DNA of 64,000 bases from Actinomadura luzonensis (GCF_022664455.2 NZ_JAKRKC020000001.1:2299001-2363000), one strand, 5' to 3'. Shown: positions 52,089-60,961, counted from the first letter of the stretch. Notes: generated by a model from the sequence alone, not told the origin. A program made the numbers and translations.

Positions 52089-53033
52089 ATGGAATGGGGA
52101 CCTTTGACCCGGGAGGACGCCCGGCCCTTGGCCGAGCTGCTGCACGCGATGGAGGCCGCGGACCGCACCGGCGTCGTCCACGGCGTGGACGAGGTGGCCG
52201 GCCACCTCGACAGCCCGCTGCTCGACCTGGCCGCGGGAACGCTCGCGGCCAGGGACGGCGACCGGATCGTCGCCTTCGGCCACCTCCCGGTCATGCAGTC
52301 GGCCGCGGAGACGCACACGATGCGGTTCTGGGGCGGCGTGCACCCGGCGCACCGCCGCCGCGGCCTCGGCCGGCGCGTCGTGGACTGGAGCCTCGGGGCC
52401 GCCCCGGGGCTCAGCGCGCGGGCCTTTCCAGGGGTGCCGGCGGAGGTCCACCTCAGCGCGGACGAGAGCGACCCGGGAGCGGTGGCGCTGGCCGAGGCCG
52501 CCGGGTTCGTCCCGGTACGCACCTTCGCCCGGATGACCCGCCCGCTCGCCGGCGACCTGCCTCCGGTCCGGCCGCCGGCGGGCGTGTCGCTCGTCCCCTG
52601 GTCGCCCGAGGTGGACGACGGCGCCCGCGAGGTGCGCAACCAGTCCTTCCGCGACCATTGGGGCAGCGTGCCGCACACCCCGCAGAGCTGGCGGTCGGCC
52701 ATCACCGGCTCGCCCAGCTTCCTGCCGGACGCGTCCTTCGTGGCGCTGGCCGGCGAGCAGGCCGTCGGCGCGCTCCTCACCCACCGGCGGGACACCCCGG
52801 ACGGCGAGCGCGTCGCCTGGATCCAGATCGTCGGCACGCTGAAGGAGTGGCGCGGCAAGGGCGTGGCCGGGTCGCTGCTCGCGCACGCGCTCGCCGCCTT
52901 CGCCGCCCAGGGCTACGACTCGGCCGGGCTCGGCGTGGACGCCGACAACCCGACCGGCGCGGTCGCGGTCTATCAGCGGGCCGGCTTCTCGATCGCGCGG
53001 CGCAGCACGGCGTACGCCTACAAGGTCGCGTGA
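52089..53033 (+). CDS. GNAT-family N-acetyltransferase, tandem domain
   Basis: 314 residues. Two GNAT halves: the first with GGVHPAHRRRGLGRRVVDW (acetyl-CoA motif) and the second with GTLKEWRGKGVAGSLLAHALAAFAAQGYDSAGLGVDADNPTGAVAVYQRAGF. Both motif A sites look intact. Resembles mycothiol synthase in layout but lacks the full signature, so no substrate is assigned. ATG at 52089. Confidence 0.82.
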   Translation: MEWGPLTREDARPLAELLHAMEAADRTGVVHGVDEVAGHLDSPLLDLAAGTLAARDGDRIVAFGHLPVMQSAAETHTMRFWGGVHPAHRRRGLGRRVVDWSLGAAPGLSARAFPGVPAEVHLSADESDPGAVALAEAAGFVPVRTFARMTRPLAGDLPPVRPPAGVSLVPWSPEVDDGAREVRNQSFRDHWGSVPHTPQSWRSAITGSPSFLPDASFVALAGEQAVGALLTHRRDTPDGERVAWIQIVGTLKEWRGKGVAGSLLAHALAAFAAQGYDSAGLGVDADNPTGAVAVYQRAGFSIARRSTAYAYKVA

Positions 53034-54511
53034 CAGCGGGCCGCGGGGAACCGGGCGACGAACCCGCCGCCCGCGTAGACCAGCGTGCCCTCGTGCAGGG
53101 TCGCGATGTCCCGCGCGATGGGCAGGCCGAGGCCCGCGCCGCCCGCGTCCCTGGCCCGCGCCTCGTCCAGCCGGGTGAAGCGGTCGAAGACCGCCTCCCG
53201 CTGCTCGAACGGGATGCCCGGCCCGTCGTCCAGCACCTCCAGGACGGCCTCCTCGCCGTCGGCGCGCACCCGCACCCGCACGGTCGAGGCGGCGTGCCGG
53301 ACCGCGTTGTCGACCAGGTTCGTGACCAGCCGGTCGAGGTGGGCGCGTGAGCCCTTCAGCACCACGTCGGGCTCGACGTCCAGCTCCACCCGCACGTCGG
53401 GCCGCCGCCCGGCGCGCAGCGCCTCCTCGGCCGCCACCTGGCCGAGGTCCAGTTCGGCGGTGCGCAGCGGCTCGCCCGCGTCCAGCTTGGCCAGCATGAG
53501 CAGGTCGGCGGCCAGCGACTGCAGGCGCTCGACGTCGGCCAGCGCCTCCCGCGTCAGCTCGCTGGGCTCGGCCAGCTCCAGGCGGGCCCGCAGGGTCGCG
53601 ATGGGGCTGCGCAGCTCGTGCGCCGCGTCCGCGACGAACCGCTTGTGCCGCTCCACGGCCGTCTCCAGGCGGTCGAGGGTGCCGTTGACGGTGGTGGCGA
53701 GGGCCGCGATCTCGTCCCGCGAGCGGGGGACGGGCACCCGCTGGTGCAGGTCGCGGGCGGTGATGTGGGCGACCTTGGCGCGGATGGCGGCGACCGGGGC
53801 GAGCGCGCGGTTCACCGCGAGCCACGTCATCACCGCCACCACCAGCAGCACGGCGGGCACGCCGGGCAGCAACGTGCCGTAGAGCGTGCGGAGGGCCTGT
53901 CCGACGCCCTCCAGCGAGACGCGGGACCACACCATGCCGGGGCCCGAGGCGGTGCTCACCTTCGCTCCGGCGACGGCGTACCGGCCGGCCGCGGCCCACG
54001 GGCCCGGGTCGTCCCTGGCGGCGGTCAGCACGACGTCGGGGTCCACGGCGGTGACCGTCCGGCCGTCCTGGAGGCGTACGACGCCTTCCTTGCCCGGCCG
54101 CCCCGGCGGCCGGTCCCCGGCGCCGGGCAGCGGCTCGGCGGCTTTCTTGAGCGCCTCCGCCGGCTCGGCCGGCCCTTCGCGCTGCTCGGCCGGCCCTTCG
54201 AGCTGGTCGGCGGGGGCCACGCTCAGCGTCGCCGCGTACGGGACCGCCGCCACCGCCTTGCGCGCGGCCTCGGCGCCCGCGCTGCTCTCCAGGCTGCCCC
54301 GCAGCACCAGGACCAGCACCAGGGCGACGATCCCGAGGGCGAGCGCCACGACCAGCGTCGCCGCCGCGGTCGCCCGCACCCGCACCGACGCCACCCCGGC
54401 CCCCATCCGCCGCACCCCGGCCCCCACGTGCCGCACCCCGGTCCCCGTGCGCCGCACCCCGGACAGCAGTCGCCGCGGCGGACCGCCCATCACTCCGCTC
54501 CAGCTCCTCAC
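53018..54511 (-). CDS. Sensor histidine kinase, EnvZ/PhoR type
   Basis: 497 residues. Two transmembrane helices at about 40-60 and 230-250, with an extracytoplasmic Ala/Glu/Pro-rich sensor loop. Then HAMP, FVADAAHELRSPIATLRARLE with the phospho-His and VTNLVDNAVRHA, DDGPGIP and GGAGLGLPIA in the ATPase domain. The GTG at 54511 overlaps the response regulator stop (GTGA) and GGAGG is upstream. The 3' end overlaps the GNAT gene by 16 bp. Confidence 0.88.
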   Translation of the reverse strand: MRSWSGVMGGPPRRLLSGVRRTGTGVRHVGAGVRRMGAGVASVRVRATAAATLVVALALGIVALVLVLVLRGSLESSAGAEAARKAVAAVPYAATLSVAPADQLEGPAEQREGPAEPAEALKKAAEPLPGAGDRPPGRPGKEGVVRLQDGRTVTAVDPDVVLTAARDDPGPWAAAGRYAVAGAKVSTASGPGMVWSRVSLEGVGQALRTLYGTLLPGVPAVLLVVAVMTWLAVNRALAPVAAIRAKVAHITARDLHQRVPVPRSRDEIAALATTVNGTLDRLETAVERHKRFVADAAHELRSPIATLRARLELAEPSELTREALADVERLQSLAADLLMLAKLDAGEPLRTAELDLGQVAAEEALRAGRRPDVRVELDVEPDVVLKGSRAHLDRLVTNLVDNAVRHAASTVRVRVRADGEEAVLEVLDDGPGIPFEQREAVFDRFTRLDEARARDAGGAGLGLPIARDIATLHEGTLVYAGGGFVARFPAARCHATL

Positions 54512-55185
54512 GCCGCCTCCAGCCGGTACCCCGCGCCGCGGACCGTCATGAGCGTCGTCCGCCCGAACGGCACGTCGATCTTCCGCCGCAGCGCGCTGAT
54601 GTAGACCTCCACGATGTTGGGGTCGCCGTCGTAGGAGAAGTCCCACGCCTGCGCCAGCAGCTCGCTCTTGGACACCACCTCGCCCGCCCGCCGGGCCAGC
54701 GCGTGCAGCACCGCGAACTCCTTGGGCGTGAGCGCGACGTCCACCTCGCCGCGGCGGCAGCGCAGCCCGGCCGGGTCGATCACCAGGTCCCCCACGCTGA
54801 TCGACACCGGCCGCTCCCGCCCGCCGCGCCGCACCAAGGCCCGCAGGCGGGCCAGCAGCACGACGTACGAGAAGGGCTTGGACAGGTAGTCGTCGGCGCC
54901 GTTGTCGAGCGCCTCGGCCTCGTCGTAGATGCCGTCCTTGGCGGTCAGCATCATGATCGGCGTCCAGTCGCCCGCCTCGCGCAGCCGCGAGCAGACCGCG
55001 TACCCGCTCATCCTGGGCAGCATCACGTCCAGGACGATCACGTCGTAGTCGTTCTCGGTGGCCATCCACAGGCCGTCGCGGCCGTCGTGGGCCACGTCCA
55101 CGGCGAAGCCCTCGCCCGCCAGGCCGCCCTTGATGAGGCCGGCCAGCCGCTCCTCGTCCTCCACCAGCAGCACGCGCACGGCCAC
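54508..55185 (-). CDS. OmpR/PhoB-family response regulator
   Basis: 225 residues. The receiver has VIVLDVMLPRMSGYAV with the phospho-Asp, and the C-terminal winged helix contains LTPKEFAVLHALARRAGEVV and VEVYISALRRKID. It forms the operon with the histidine kinase. The promoter region holds three phased TTCAG repeats, so it likely autoregulates and also controls the divergent secreted protein. Confidence 0.9.
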   Translation of the reverse strand: MAVRVLLVEDEERLAGLIKGGLAGEGFAVDVAHDGRDGLWMATENDYDVIVLDVMLPRMSGYAVCSRLREAGDWTPIMMLTAKDGIYDEAEALDNGADDYLSKPFSYVVLLARLRALVRRGGRERPVSISVGDLVIDPAGLRCRRGEVDVALTPKEFAVLHALARRAGEVVSKSELLAQAWDFSYDGDPNIVEVYISALRRKIDVPFGRTTLMTVRGAGYRLEAA

Positions 55186-55224
55186 CAGCCTGCCTCAGGC
55201 CACCTAAAGCCAACCTGAAGATCG

Positions 55225-55251
55225 TTCAGGTGCTCTTCAGGCTCCTTTCAG
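55225..55251. promoter_or_regulatory. Three TTCAG direct repeats phased at 11 bp
   Basis: TTCAG occurs at 55225, 55236 and 55247, exactly one helical turn apart, and a reverse copy CTGAA is at 55215-55219. They lie between the OmpR-type regulator and the divergent secreted-protein gene, with the last repeat 56 bp before that start. Phased direct repeats are the normal form of OmpR/PhoB-type binding sites. Confidence 0.7.
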
Positions 55252-55306
55252 CTTGGCCGCGCCACTGTCGGGACGTCCCGATCAAGCTCAGCGAAGAGGA
55301 GCGACC

Positions 55307-55762
55307 ATGTTCAAGCGGCCCCTGGCCCAGTGGAGTCCGGCCAAGCGGCGTCTGGCGGTGCTCGGCGCGGTGTGCGCGCTCGCCGTCGCCGGCCTGTCCG
55401 GCTCGGCCCTCGCCGACCAGCCCGCGTCCCCCGCGCCCGGCGGCAAGGTCACCTGCACCACCGTCGACGGGGGGACGATCGAGCTGACCGCGCCGAAGCC
55501 CGGCGAGCGGGTGAAGGCGCGCGTCCACCTGGCGGACGAGCTCCCCGAGGGCGCCGAGCCGCCCGCCGGGGTCGAGCCCGGCGAGCGCATCGAAGCGCAC
55601 ACCACCGAAGCCGCGGAAGCGGACGCCCCCGACGCGGTGCACGCGGTTCCCGCCCTGCCCGCGGTCCCCGACGACGGGAGCGCGCCGCCCAAGGTGGCGC
55701 TGAAGGCCCCCGCCGGCAAGCCGGGCAAGGCCGTCGGCATCATCTGCAAGAAGCCCGAGTAG
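55307..55762 (+). CDS. Secreted small protein, putative target of the two-component system
   Basis: 151 residues. Signal peptide (KRRLAVLGAVCALAVAGLSGSALA, cleavage near ADQ), then a proline-rich domain with cysteines in KVTCTTVDGGTIEL and at the end of GIICKKPE, which could form a disulfide. The ATG has AGAGGAG upstream. It is divergent from the OmpR-type regulator and shares its operator region. Function unknown. Confidence 0.75.
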   Translation: MFKRPLAQWSPAKRRLAVLGAVCALAVAGLSGSALADQPASPAPGGKVTCTTVDGGTIELTAPKPGERVKARVHLADELPEGAEPPAGVEPGERIEAHTTEAAEADAPDAVHAVPALPAVPDDGSAPPKVALKAPAGKPGKAVGIICKKPE

Positions 55763-55775
55763 CCGGGAGGAGCCC

Positions 55776-56852
55776 TCACCCCTCCTCGAACGACGGGTGC
55801 GGGCCGAGCGCCCAGTACTCGAACAGGCCGTGCCCCACGTGCCCGTCGTACTCGAACCGGCCGACCGCGTCCACCAGGCCCCACATGCGGCCCGCGTCCT
55901 GCGGCAGCCGGTACGTCACCCCCTGCACCACCGGCTCCGGGCCCTGGTACATGCCGTGCCGCCAGTCCGGCTCCAGCCCGTAGCCGGTGCCCGCCATCAG
56001 GTGGACCGGCAGGACCGGGGTGCAGTGGACGTCGAAGGGCTTGCCCGTGGGCGGGGTGAAGGTGATCGTGGCCTCCACGACGTCCCGGGTGCCGGGGGCG
56101 TAGACGGGCCGGTAGTCGGGGCGGCCCAGGTACTCCTCGCGCCCGTCGGCCCACACCCGGACCGCCTCCTCCAGCAGGCGGCGGCCCCGCTCGTCCTCCT
56201 GGACGATGCACAGGACGGCGTGGTCGGCGAAGCTCATGGGGGCGTAGAGCCAGTAGAAGGTGCCGGCGTTCCTGGACTGGATGCCCGGCGGCTCGGCCTC
56301 GCCGACCGGGCGGATGCCCCAGGAGCGGTCCCTGGTGCCGAGCCAGCGGTCCGGGGTGACGGGGATCTCCTCCTCGCCGATCCTGACGTGCCCGGACCAG
56401 CGGCCGGTCTGGGCGAGGCGGACGGAGTCGAACATCACCCGCTCCTGCCACCGCAGGAAGTGCCGGGGCTCCAGGGTGGCCGGGATCGTGCCCTCCCAGC
56501 TCAGGTCGAACGACAGGCCGTGCTCGTTCGGCTCCAGGACCACGCGCAGCCGTTTGAGCCCTTCGAGGACCTCGACCCGGAACGGGCCGACGGCGGTGTC
56601 CATCCGGTCGGTCCCGAGCTCACGGGAGGCCCGCACGACCCGGTGCAGGCCGCCCCGGCGGGCCAGGGCGAAGGCGTCGGTGACGCCCAGGTTGGGGTAC
56701 TGGCCGAGGCCGACGATCAGCATGAGCTCGTCGGTGCCGGCGTGGCAGTTGAAGTAGTAGCGGTCGTAGAAGTTGCGGTCGGACGTGGTCACGTGCCGCA
56801 TGACCTGGGCCGCCTGGTGGACCGGGTAGTCGTCGAGGGGTGACAGCGCCAT
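55776..56852 (-). CDS. Hypothetical, AttH/CrtC-like lipocalin-fold protein
   Basis: 358 residues, beta-rich. Stretches such as YYFNCHAGTDELMLIVGLGQYPNLGVTDAFALARR and WQERVMFDSVRLAQTGRWSGHVRIGEEE, RWLGTRDRSWGIRPVGE, FYWLYAPMSF recall the double-lipocalin fold of AttH and hydroxyneurosporene synthase. Catalytic role unproven. ATG 56852; the upstream in-frame extension is unlikely. Confidence 0.65.
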   Translation of the reverse strand: MALSPLDDYPVHQAAQVMRHVTTSDRNFYDRYYFNCHAGTDELMLIVGLGQYPNLGVTDAFALARRGGLHRVVRASRELGTDRMDTAVGPFRVEVLEGLKRLRVVLEPNEHGLSFDLSWEGTIPATLEPRHFLRWQERVMFDSVRLAQTGRWSGHVRIGEEEIPVTPDRWLGTRDRSWGIRPVGEAEPPGIQSRNAGTFYWLYAPMSFADHAVLCIVQEDERGRRLLEEAVRVWADGREEYLGRPDYRPVYAPGTRDVVEATITFTPPTGKPFDVHCTPVLPVHLMAGTGYGLEPDWRHGMYQGPEPVVQGVTYRLPQDAGRMWGLVDAVGRFEYDGHVGHGLFEYWALGPHPSFEEG

Positions 56853-56947
56853 GCCCGGGTTGTAGCAAGCGCTTGGTATGCCGGTCAATGCGCCGGGACG
56901 GGAAAGCGCCCCCGTGCCGCAGCACGAGGGCGCTTCGCCGTACCGAA

Positions 56948-57448
56948 TCAGGACATCTTGCGAGATGCCTCGTCGGCCTTGTCGGATGCCTGGGTCGCCA
57001 TCCGGTCGGTGGACTCGGCGGTCCGATCCGCCTTCTCGTTGACCCAACGTGAGGCATCGGACGCGGAATCCTTCATGTGCTCGGTCCACTGCTGGGCATT
57101 GCGGCGGTAGGCCAGGTAGCCCATCGCGCCCACCGCGAGTCCGGTCATCAGAACGAGCATCGGCCAGCGGCGCGACCGGGTCGGAGCCGGATCGATCTTC
57201 CGGGCCGCCGCCGTCAGCATGCTGCTGACGGCCGGCGCGACCTGGTCCTCGATGCCGTGCGCCGCGGACTCCAGCCGCGGCGCCGCCCAGGAGCGGGCGC
57301 CTTCGATCCGTTGTACGGCCGCCGTCTTGGCCTGGTCGGCCATCGGCGCCATGCGTTGGCCGGTGGTCACGGCCCGGGTCTTCATGCGACCCATCCACGT
57401 GGCAGGTACTTCTATGACCACGCGGCGCTTTCTCAGTGTCAGGGACAC
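56948..57448 (-). CDS. Single-pass membrane protein of unknown function
   Basis: 166 residues from GTG 57448, where GGGGAGG lies upstream. A transmembrane helix at about 100-118 (WPMLVLMTGLAVGAMGYLAY) separates an Ala-rich helical N-terminus from a charged C-terminus (SDASRWVNEKADRTAESTDRMATQ). Often found near the ppiA region of Streptosporangiales-like genomes; no function known to me. Confidence 0.68.
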   Translation of the reverse strand: MSLTLRKRRVVIEVPATWMGRMKTRAVTTGQRMAPMADQAKTAAVQRIEGARSWAAPRLESAAHGIEDQVAPAVSSMLTAAARKIDPAPTRSRRWPMLVLMTGLAVGAMGYLAYRRNAQQWTEHMKDSASDASRWVNEKADRTAESTDRMATQASDKADEASRKMS

Positions 57449-57606
57449 GACAACCTCCCCTGTCGTTGGGGTCCCGAGCCTGACCTTCCCTGGGCGAGGC
57501 GGTCCATTCATCGTCGTCCGTGGGAGGATGGCTACGGCGGCCATAAGGCCATAGTCCTCAAAACACCACAAATCTAACCCTGTGCATAGAGGGGGGCAGC
57601 TGTCTC

Positions 57607-58143
57607 GTGGCTGAGAAGCTGATCGCAAACCTGCAGACCAACCGCGGCCTGATCAAGGTCGAGCTCTTTCCGACCAAGGCTCCGAAGACCGTACGCAACT
57701 TCGTGGAGCTGGCGGAAGGCACCCGCGAGTGGACCCATCCGGGCACCGAGAAGAAGAGCAGGGACCGGTTCTACGACGGCACCATCTTCCACCGCGTCAT
57801 CTCCGGCTTCATGATCCAGGGCGGCGACCCGCTCGGCCAGGGCATCGGCGGCCCCGGCTACGAGTTCGACGACGAGATCCACCCCGACCTCTGGTTCAAC
57901 CGCCCCTACCTGCTGGCCATGGCCAACGCCGGCATCCGCTTCGGCAAGGGCACCAACGGCTCGCAGTTCTTCATCACGGTCGTGCCGACGCCGCACCTCA
58001 ACGGCAAGCACACCATCTTCGGCGAGGTCATCGAGGGCCAGGACGTCGTCGACGCGATCGCCAAGACCAAGACCGGCGAACGCGACCGGCCCGTCGAGGA
58101 CGTCGTCCTGGAGTCGGTCACCATCGACCGCGTCCAGGGCTGA
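57607..58143 (+). CDS. ppiA: Peptidyl-prolyl cis-trans isomerase, cyclophilin type
   Basis: 178 residues. Cyclophilin motifs FYDGTIFHRVISGFMIQGGDPLGQGIGGPGYEF, LLAMANAGIRFGKGTNGSQFFITVVPTPHLNGKHTIFGEVIEG. Active-site Arg and Phe are in FHRVI and QFFIT. Cytosolic, no signal peptide. GTG start. Its neighbours are those of the conserved origin-proximal block. Confidence 0.95.
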   Translation: MAEKLIANLQTNRGLIKVELFPTKAPKTVRNFVELAEGTREWTHPGTEKKSRDRFYDGTIFHRVISGFMIQGGDPLGQGIGGPGYEFDDEIHPDLWFNRPYLLAMANAGIRFGKGTNGSQFFITVVPTPHLNGKHTIFGEVIEGQDVVDAIAKTKTGERDRPVEDVVLESVTIDRVQG

Positions 58144-58204
58144 CCCGGGAGCCCGTGGGGCGGGCGAAACGCGGCGGGCGTGCGCAGGCCATAGGCTTTC
58201 GGAC

Positions 58205-59071
58205 ATGACCAGCCAGCCGCCCAGCCCGCCCCCTCAGCCGGAGCAGCCGGCCGAGGCCGTGCCCACGTGCTACCGGCATCCCGACAAGGAGACCTGGGTC
58301 CGCTGCCAGCGCTGCGAGCGCCCGATCTGCCCCGACTGCATGCGCGACGCGGCGGTCGGCTTCCAGTGCCCGGAGTGCGTGGCCGAGGGCAACCGCGGCA
58401 TCCGGCAGGCACGCTCCACGTTCGGCGGGAACGTCGTGCGCACGCCGATCGTGACGTACGCCATCCTGGTCATCAACGTCCTGGTCTTCGGCGCGCAGTA
58501 CGTCACCGGCGACCGGATCACCGGCGAGCTCGCCATGTGGCCCGCGGGCGTGGCCCTCGGCGACCAGTACTACCGGCTCATCACCGCCGCCTTCGTGCAC
58601 GGCGGCGTGATGCACATCCTGTTCAACTCCTGGGCGCTCTACGTCGTCGGCCCCTATCTGGAGCGCGCCTTCGGCCACGCCCGCTACGTCGCCCTCTATC
58701 TGATCAGCGCGCTCGGCGGCAGCGTGCTCGGGCTCTGGCTCGACCCGCTCACGCAGCCCACGGTCGGCGCGTCCGGGGCCATCTTCGGCCTGTTCGGGGC
58801 GGTGTTCGTGGTCGGGCGGCGGCTCAACCTCGACGTCCGCGGCATCGCCGTGCTGATCGTGATCAACCTGGTGCTCACGTTCGTGGTGTCGGGGATCAGC
58901 TGGACCGGGCACGTCGGCGGGCTGATCACCGGCTCGCTGCTGGCGGCGGCGCTGGCCTACGCCCCCAGCAGGAACCGGGCCCTGTGGCAGATCGCGATCA
59001 TCGCCGGCGCGCTGGTCGTGCTGATCGCGCTCGTGCTGGTACGCGTGTCAGCCATCCAGGGCGTCGCGTGA
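58205..59071 (+). CDS. Rhomboid intramembrane serine protease
   Basis: 288 residues. An N-terminal zinc-binding knuckle CYRHPDKETWVRCQRCERPICPDCMRDAAVGFQCPECV precedes six transmembrane helices. Catalytic serine is in VGASGAIFGLFGAVF, catalytic histidine in SWTGHVGGLITG, and HGGVMHILFNSWALYVVG contains the HxxxN oxyanion motif. It cleaves membrane segments; substrates unknown. Confidence 0.93.
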   Translation: MTSQPPSPPPQPEQPAEAVPTCYRHPDKETWVRCQRCERPICPDCMRDAAVGFQCPECVAEGNRGIRQARSTFGGNVVRTPIVTYAILVINVLVFGAQYVTGDRITGELAMWPAGVALGDQYYRLITAAFVHGGVMHILFNSWALYVVGPYLERAFGHARYVALYLISALGGSVLGLWLDPLTQPTVGASGAIFGLFGAVFVVGRRLNLDVRGIAVLIVINLVLTFVVSGISWTGHVGGLITGSLLAAALAYAPSRNRALWQIAIIAGALVVLIALVLVRVSAIQGVA

Positions 59072-59084
59072 GATGCCCACAGGG

Positions 59085-59105
59085 TGTGGAAAAAACTGTG
59101 GAAAG
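59085..59105. promoter_or_regulatory. Two DnaA-box-like sites before crgA stop
   Basis: TGTGGAAAA (59085-59093) and TGTGGAAAG (59097-59105), which as reverse complements read TTTTCCACA and CTTTCCACA, are close to DnaA boxes. They sit between the rhomboid stop and the crgA stop. A role in origin-proximal DnaA binding is possible only. Confidence 0.35.
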
Positions 59106-59107
59106 AA

Positions 59108-59353
59108 CTAACGCCAGCGGGTGGAAAGCACCACACCGAAGATGATGAACACGAACCCGATCAGCAGGTTCCAGTTGTGCAGGTCGCCGATGAAGGGCGT
59201 CGACGGCGCGACGTAATAGATCGCGATCCAGAGGATGCCGATGATCCACGCGACGACCATCGTCGGCGCCAGCCACCGCGGGCTGACCTTGACCTGCTGC
59301 GACCGCTGCGGCGGGGTGTAGACCGCCTTCTTACGAGCCTTGGACTTGGGCAC
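59108..59353 (-). CDS. crgA: CrgA cell-division protein
   Basis: 81 residues from GTG 59353 with AGGAG 6 nt upstream. KSKARKKAVYTPPQ at the N-terminus and two transmembrane helices (WLAPTMVVAWIIGILWIAIYYV and WNLLIGFVFIIFGVVLSTRWR) are the CrgA pattern. It coordinates FtsZ-ring assembly in actinobacteria. Opposite strand to the flanking genes, as in Mycobacterium and Streptomyces. Confidence 0.95.
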   Translation of the reverse strand: MPKSKARKKAVYTPPQRSQQVKVSPRWLAPTMVVAWIIGILWIAIYYVAPSTPFIGDLHNWNLLIGFVFIIFGVVLSTRWR

Positions 59354-59423
59354 TGGGTAACTCCTGCTGAGGGCCTGGGGCATCCGGATCGTCCGCAGGC
59401 TGCTCGATTAGCCTAATTGAAGT

Positions 59424-60122
59424 GTGGCCCAGGATAGTCGCCACGCGCACGTCCTGGCGATCCCCCGCCGCCGCCGCTCCCCCGCTTACCCTGATCGGAT
59501 GCGGGCTGCGCTCCGGGCCCTGGGGGAGACGAGCATCACCGCGGGCCTCATCCTCATGCTGTTCTGCGCCTATCTGCTCTGGGGCACCGGCGCCTACACG
59601 CAGAGCCAGCAGCTGCTGCTCCAGCGCGAGCTGGCGGCGGCCAAGGCGGCCCGTGACCGCGGCCGCCTCGACCGGGTGGACCTGGGCCGGGCGGTCGCCC
59701 TGCTCAGCATCCCGCGGCTCGGCCCCGACCACCGCTACGCCGTCATCGAGGGCGTCGGCGCCGAGCAGCTCAAGAAGGGCCCAGGACACTACCCGGGCAG
59801 CGCCATGCCCGGCCAGGTGGGCAACTTCGTGGTCTCGGGGCACCGCACCACGTACGCGGCCCCGTTCAACCGGCTGGACGAGCTGGAGCGCGGCGACGAG
59901 ATCGTCGTGGACGCCCGCGAGGCCCGCTACACCTACCGGGTCACCTCCCAGGACGTCGTGGAGCCCGACGAGGTGGACGTGCTCGCCCCCGTGCCCGGCA
60001 AGCCGGACATCCGGCCCATCCGCGCCTTCATCACGTTGTCCACCTGCCATCCCGAGTACTCGGCCGCCCAGCGGCTCATCGTCTACGGCGTGCTCAAGGA
60101 GACGCTGCTCAGGAAGGAGTGA
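59424..60122 (+). CDS. Class E sortase
   Basis: 232 residues; one N-terminal helix (ITAGLILMLFCAYLLWG). Catalytic residues: His in VVSGHRTTYAAPFN, Cys in ITLSTCHPEYSAAQRL, Arg in QRLIVYGVL. It attaches proteins bearing an LAXTG-like signal to the wall. GTG 59424 is assumed; ATG 59499 is an alternative start just before the helix. It precedes a small membrane protein and pabA/trpG in one direction. Confidence 0.9.
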   Translation: MAQDSRHAHVLAIPRRRRSPAYPDRMRAALRALGETSITAGLILMLFCAYLLWGTGAYTQSQQLLLQRELAAAKAARDRGRLDRVDLGRAVALLSIPRLGPDHRYAVIEGVGAEQLKKGPGHYPGSAMPGQVGNFVVSGHRTTYAAPFNRLDELERGDEIVVDAREARYTYRVTSQDVVEPDEVDVLAPVPGKPDIRPIRAFITLSTCHPEYSAAQRLIVYGVLKETLLRKE

Positions 60123-60129
60123 ACGCGCG

Positions 60130-60288
60130 ATGTACGCCTGGCTGTGGCGCAGGCTGCCCGGGCCGCTGCCCCGCCGCCTGCTGACGGCGGCCGTGCTGGT
60201 CGGCGCCGTGGTCGCCGTACTCTGGTATGTCGTCTTTCCGCTACTGGAGCCACTGGTGACGCTCGACGAGGTGACGGTGAGAGAGTGA
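60130..60288 (+). CDS. Small single-helix membrane protein
   Basis: 52 residues: MYAWLWRRLPGPLPRRLLTA, then VLVGAVVAVLWYVVFPLLEP and a C-terminal tail LVTLDEVTVRE. Such small proteins are usual between the sortase and pabA in actinobacteria. The tail lies in the 44-bp tandem duplication; the duplicate copy codes for the same tail in another frame (see below). Confidence 0.8.
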   Translation: MYAWLWRRLPGPLPRRLLTAAVLVGAVVAVLWYVVFPLLEPLVTLDEVTVRE

Positions 60289-60334
60289 GCGAGCCACTGG
60301 TGACGCTCGACGAGGTGACGGTGAGGGAATGAGC
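60247..60334 (+). repeat. 44-bp tandem duplication at the pabA/trpG start
   Basis: Positions 60247-60290 and 60291-60334 are nearly identical (two differences). The first copy ends the small membrane gene. In the second a GTG at 60286 opens a 15-codon frame with the same LVTLDEVTVRE tail, and its TGA overlaps the ATG of the next gene. The duplication thus created the present ribosome site and start of that gene. Confidence 0.85.
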
Positions 60335-60961
60335 CGCGTGCTGGTCGTGGACAACCACGACAGCTTCGTCCACACGATCGTGCAGTACCTGCGCGTCCTC
60401 GGCGCCGACTGCGAGGTCCGGCCGCGCGACGAGGTGCGCCCGGCCGACGCCGACGGCTTCGACGCCGTCCTGGTCAGCCCGGGCCCGGGCACGCCCGAGG
60501 CGGCCGGCGTGAGCGTCCCGCTGGTACGCCACGCGGCGGCGCGGCGGCAGCCGCTGCTCGGCGTCTGCCTCGGCCACCAGGCCATCGCCGTCGCCTTCGG
60601 CGCGACCGTCGCCCGCGCGCCCGAGCTGTTCCACGGCCGAACCAGCGACATCCTGCACGACGGCAAGGGCGTGTTCGAGACGCTGCCCTCGCCGGTGCGC
60701 ATGACCCGCTACCACTCGCTGGCGGTGCTGCCCGAGACCGTGCCCGAGGCGCTCGACGTGACCGCGCGGACCGCCGACGGGGTCGTCATGGGCCTGCGCC
60801 ACCGGCGGGCGCCGGTCGAGGGCATCCAGTTCCACCCCGAGTCGGTGCTGTCCGAGCACGGCTACACGCTGCTCGGGAACTGGCTCAGGGAGACCGTGCG
60901 GCGGACGCCGGAAAATGGCTCAGGGGAAGCGTGTAACAAACCCCGCGCGGCCACCGACTAA
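60329..60961 (+). CDS. Glutamine amidotransferase component II (PabA/TrpG)
   Basis: 210 residues. LVVDNHDSFVHTIVQYL, then VSPGPGTPEAAG, the active Cys in GVCLGHQAIA and the His-Glu pair in EGIQFHPESVLSEHG are the class I amidotransferase triad. In this genomic setting the gene is annotated pabA or trpG; whether it serves folate or tryptophan synthesis cannot be told here. ATG 60329 with GAGGGA upstream. Confidence 0.9.
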   Translation: MSRVLVVDNHDSFVHTIVQYLRVLGADCEVRPRDEVRPADADGFDAVLVSPGPGTPEAAGVSVPLVRHAAARRQPLLGVCLGHQAIAVAFGATVARAPELFHGRTSDILHDGKGVFETLPSPVRMTRYHSLAVLPETVPEALDVTARTADGVVMGLRHRRAPVEGIQFHPESVLSEHGYTLLGNWLRETVRRTPENGSGEACNKPRAATD

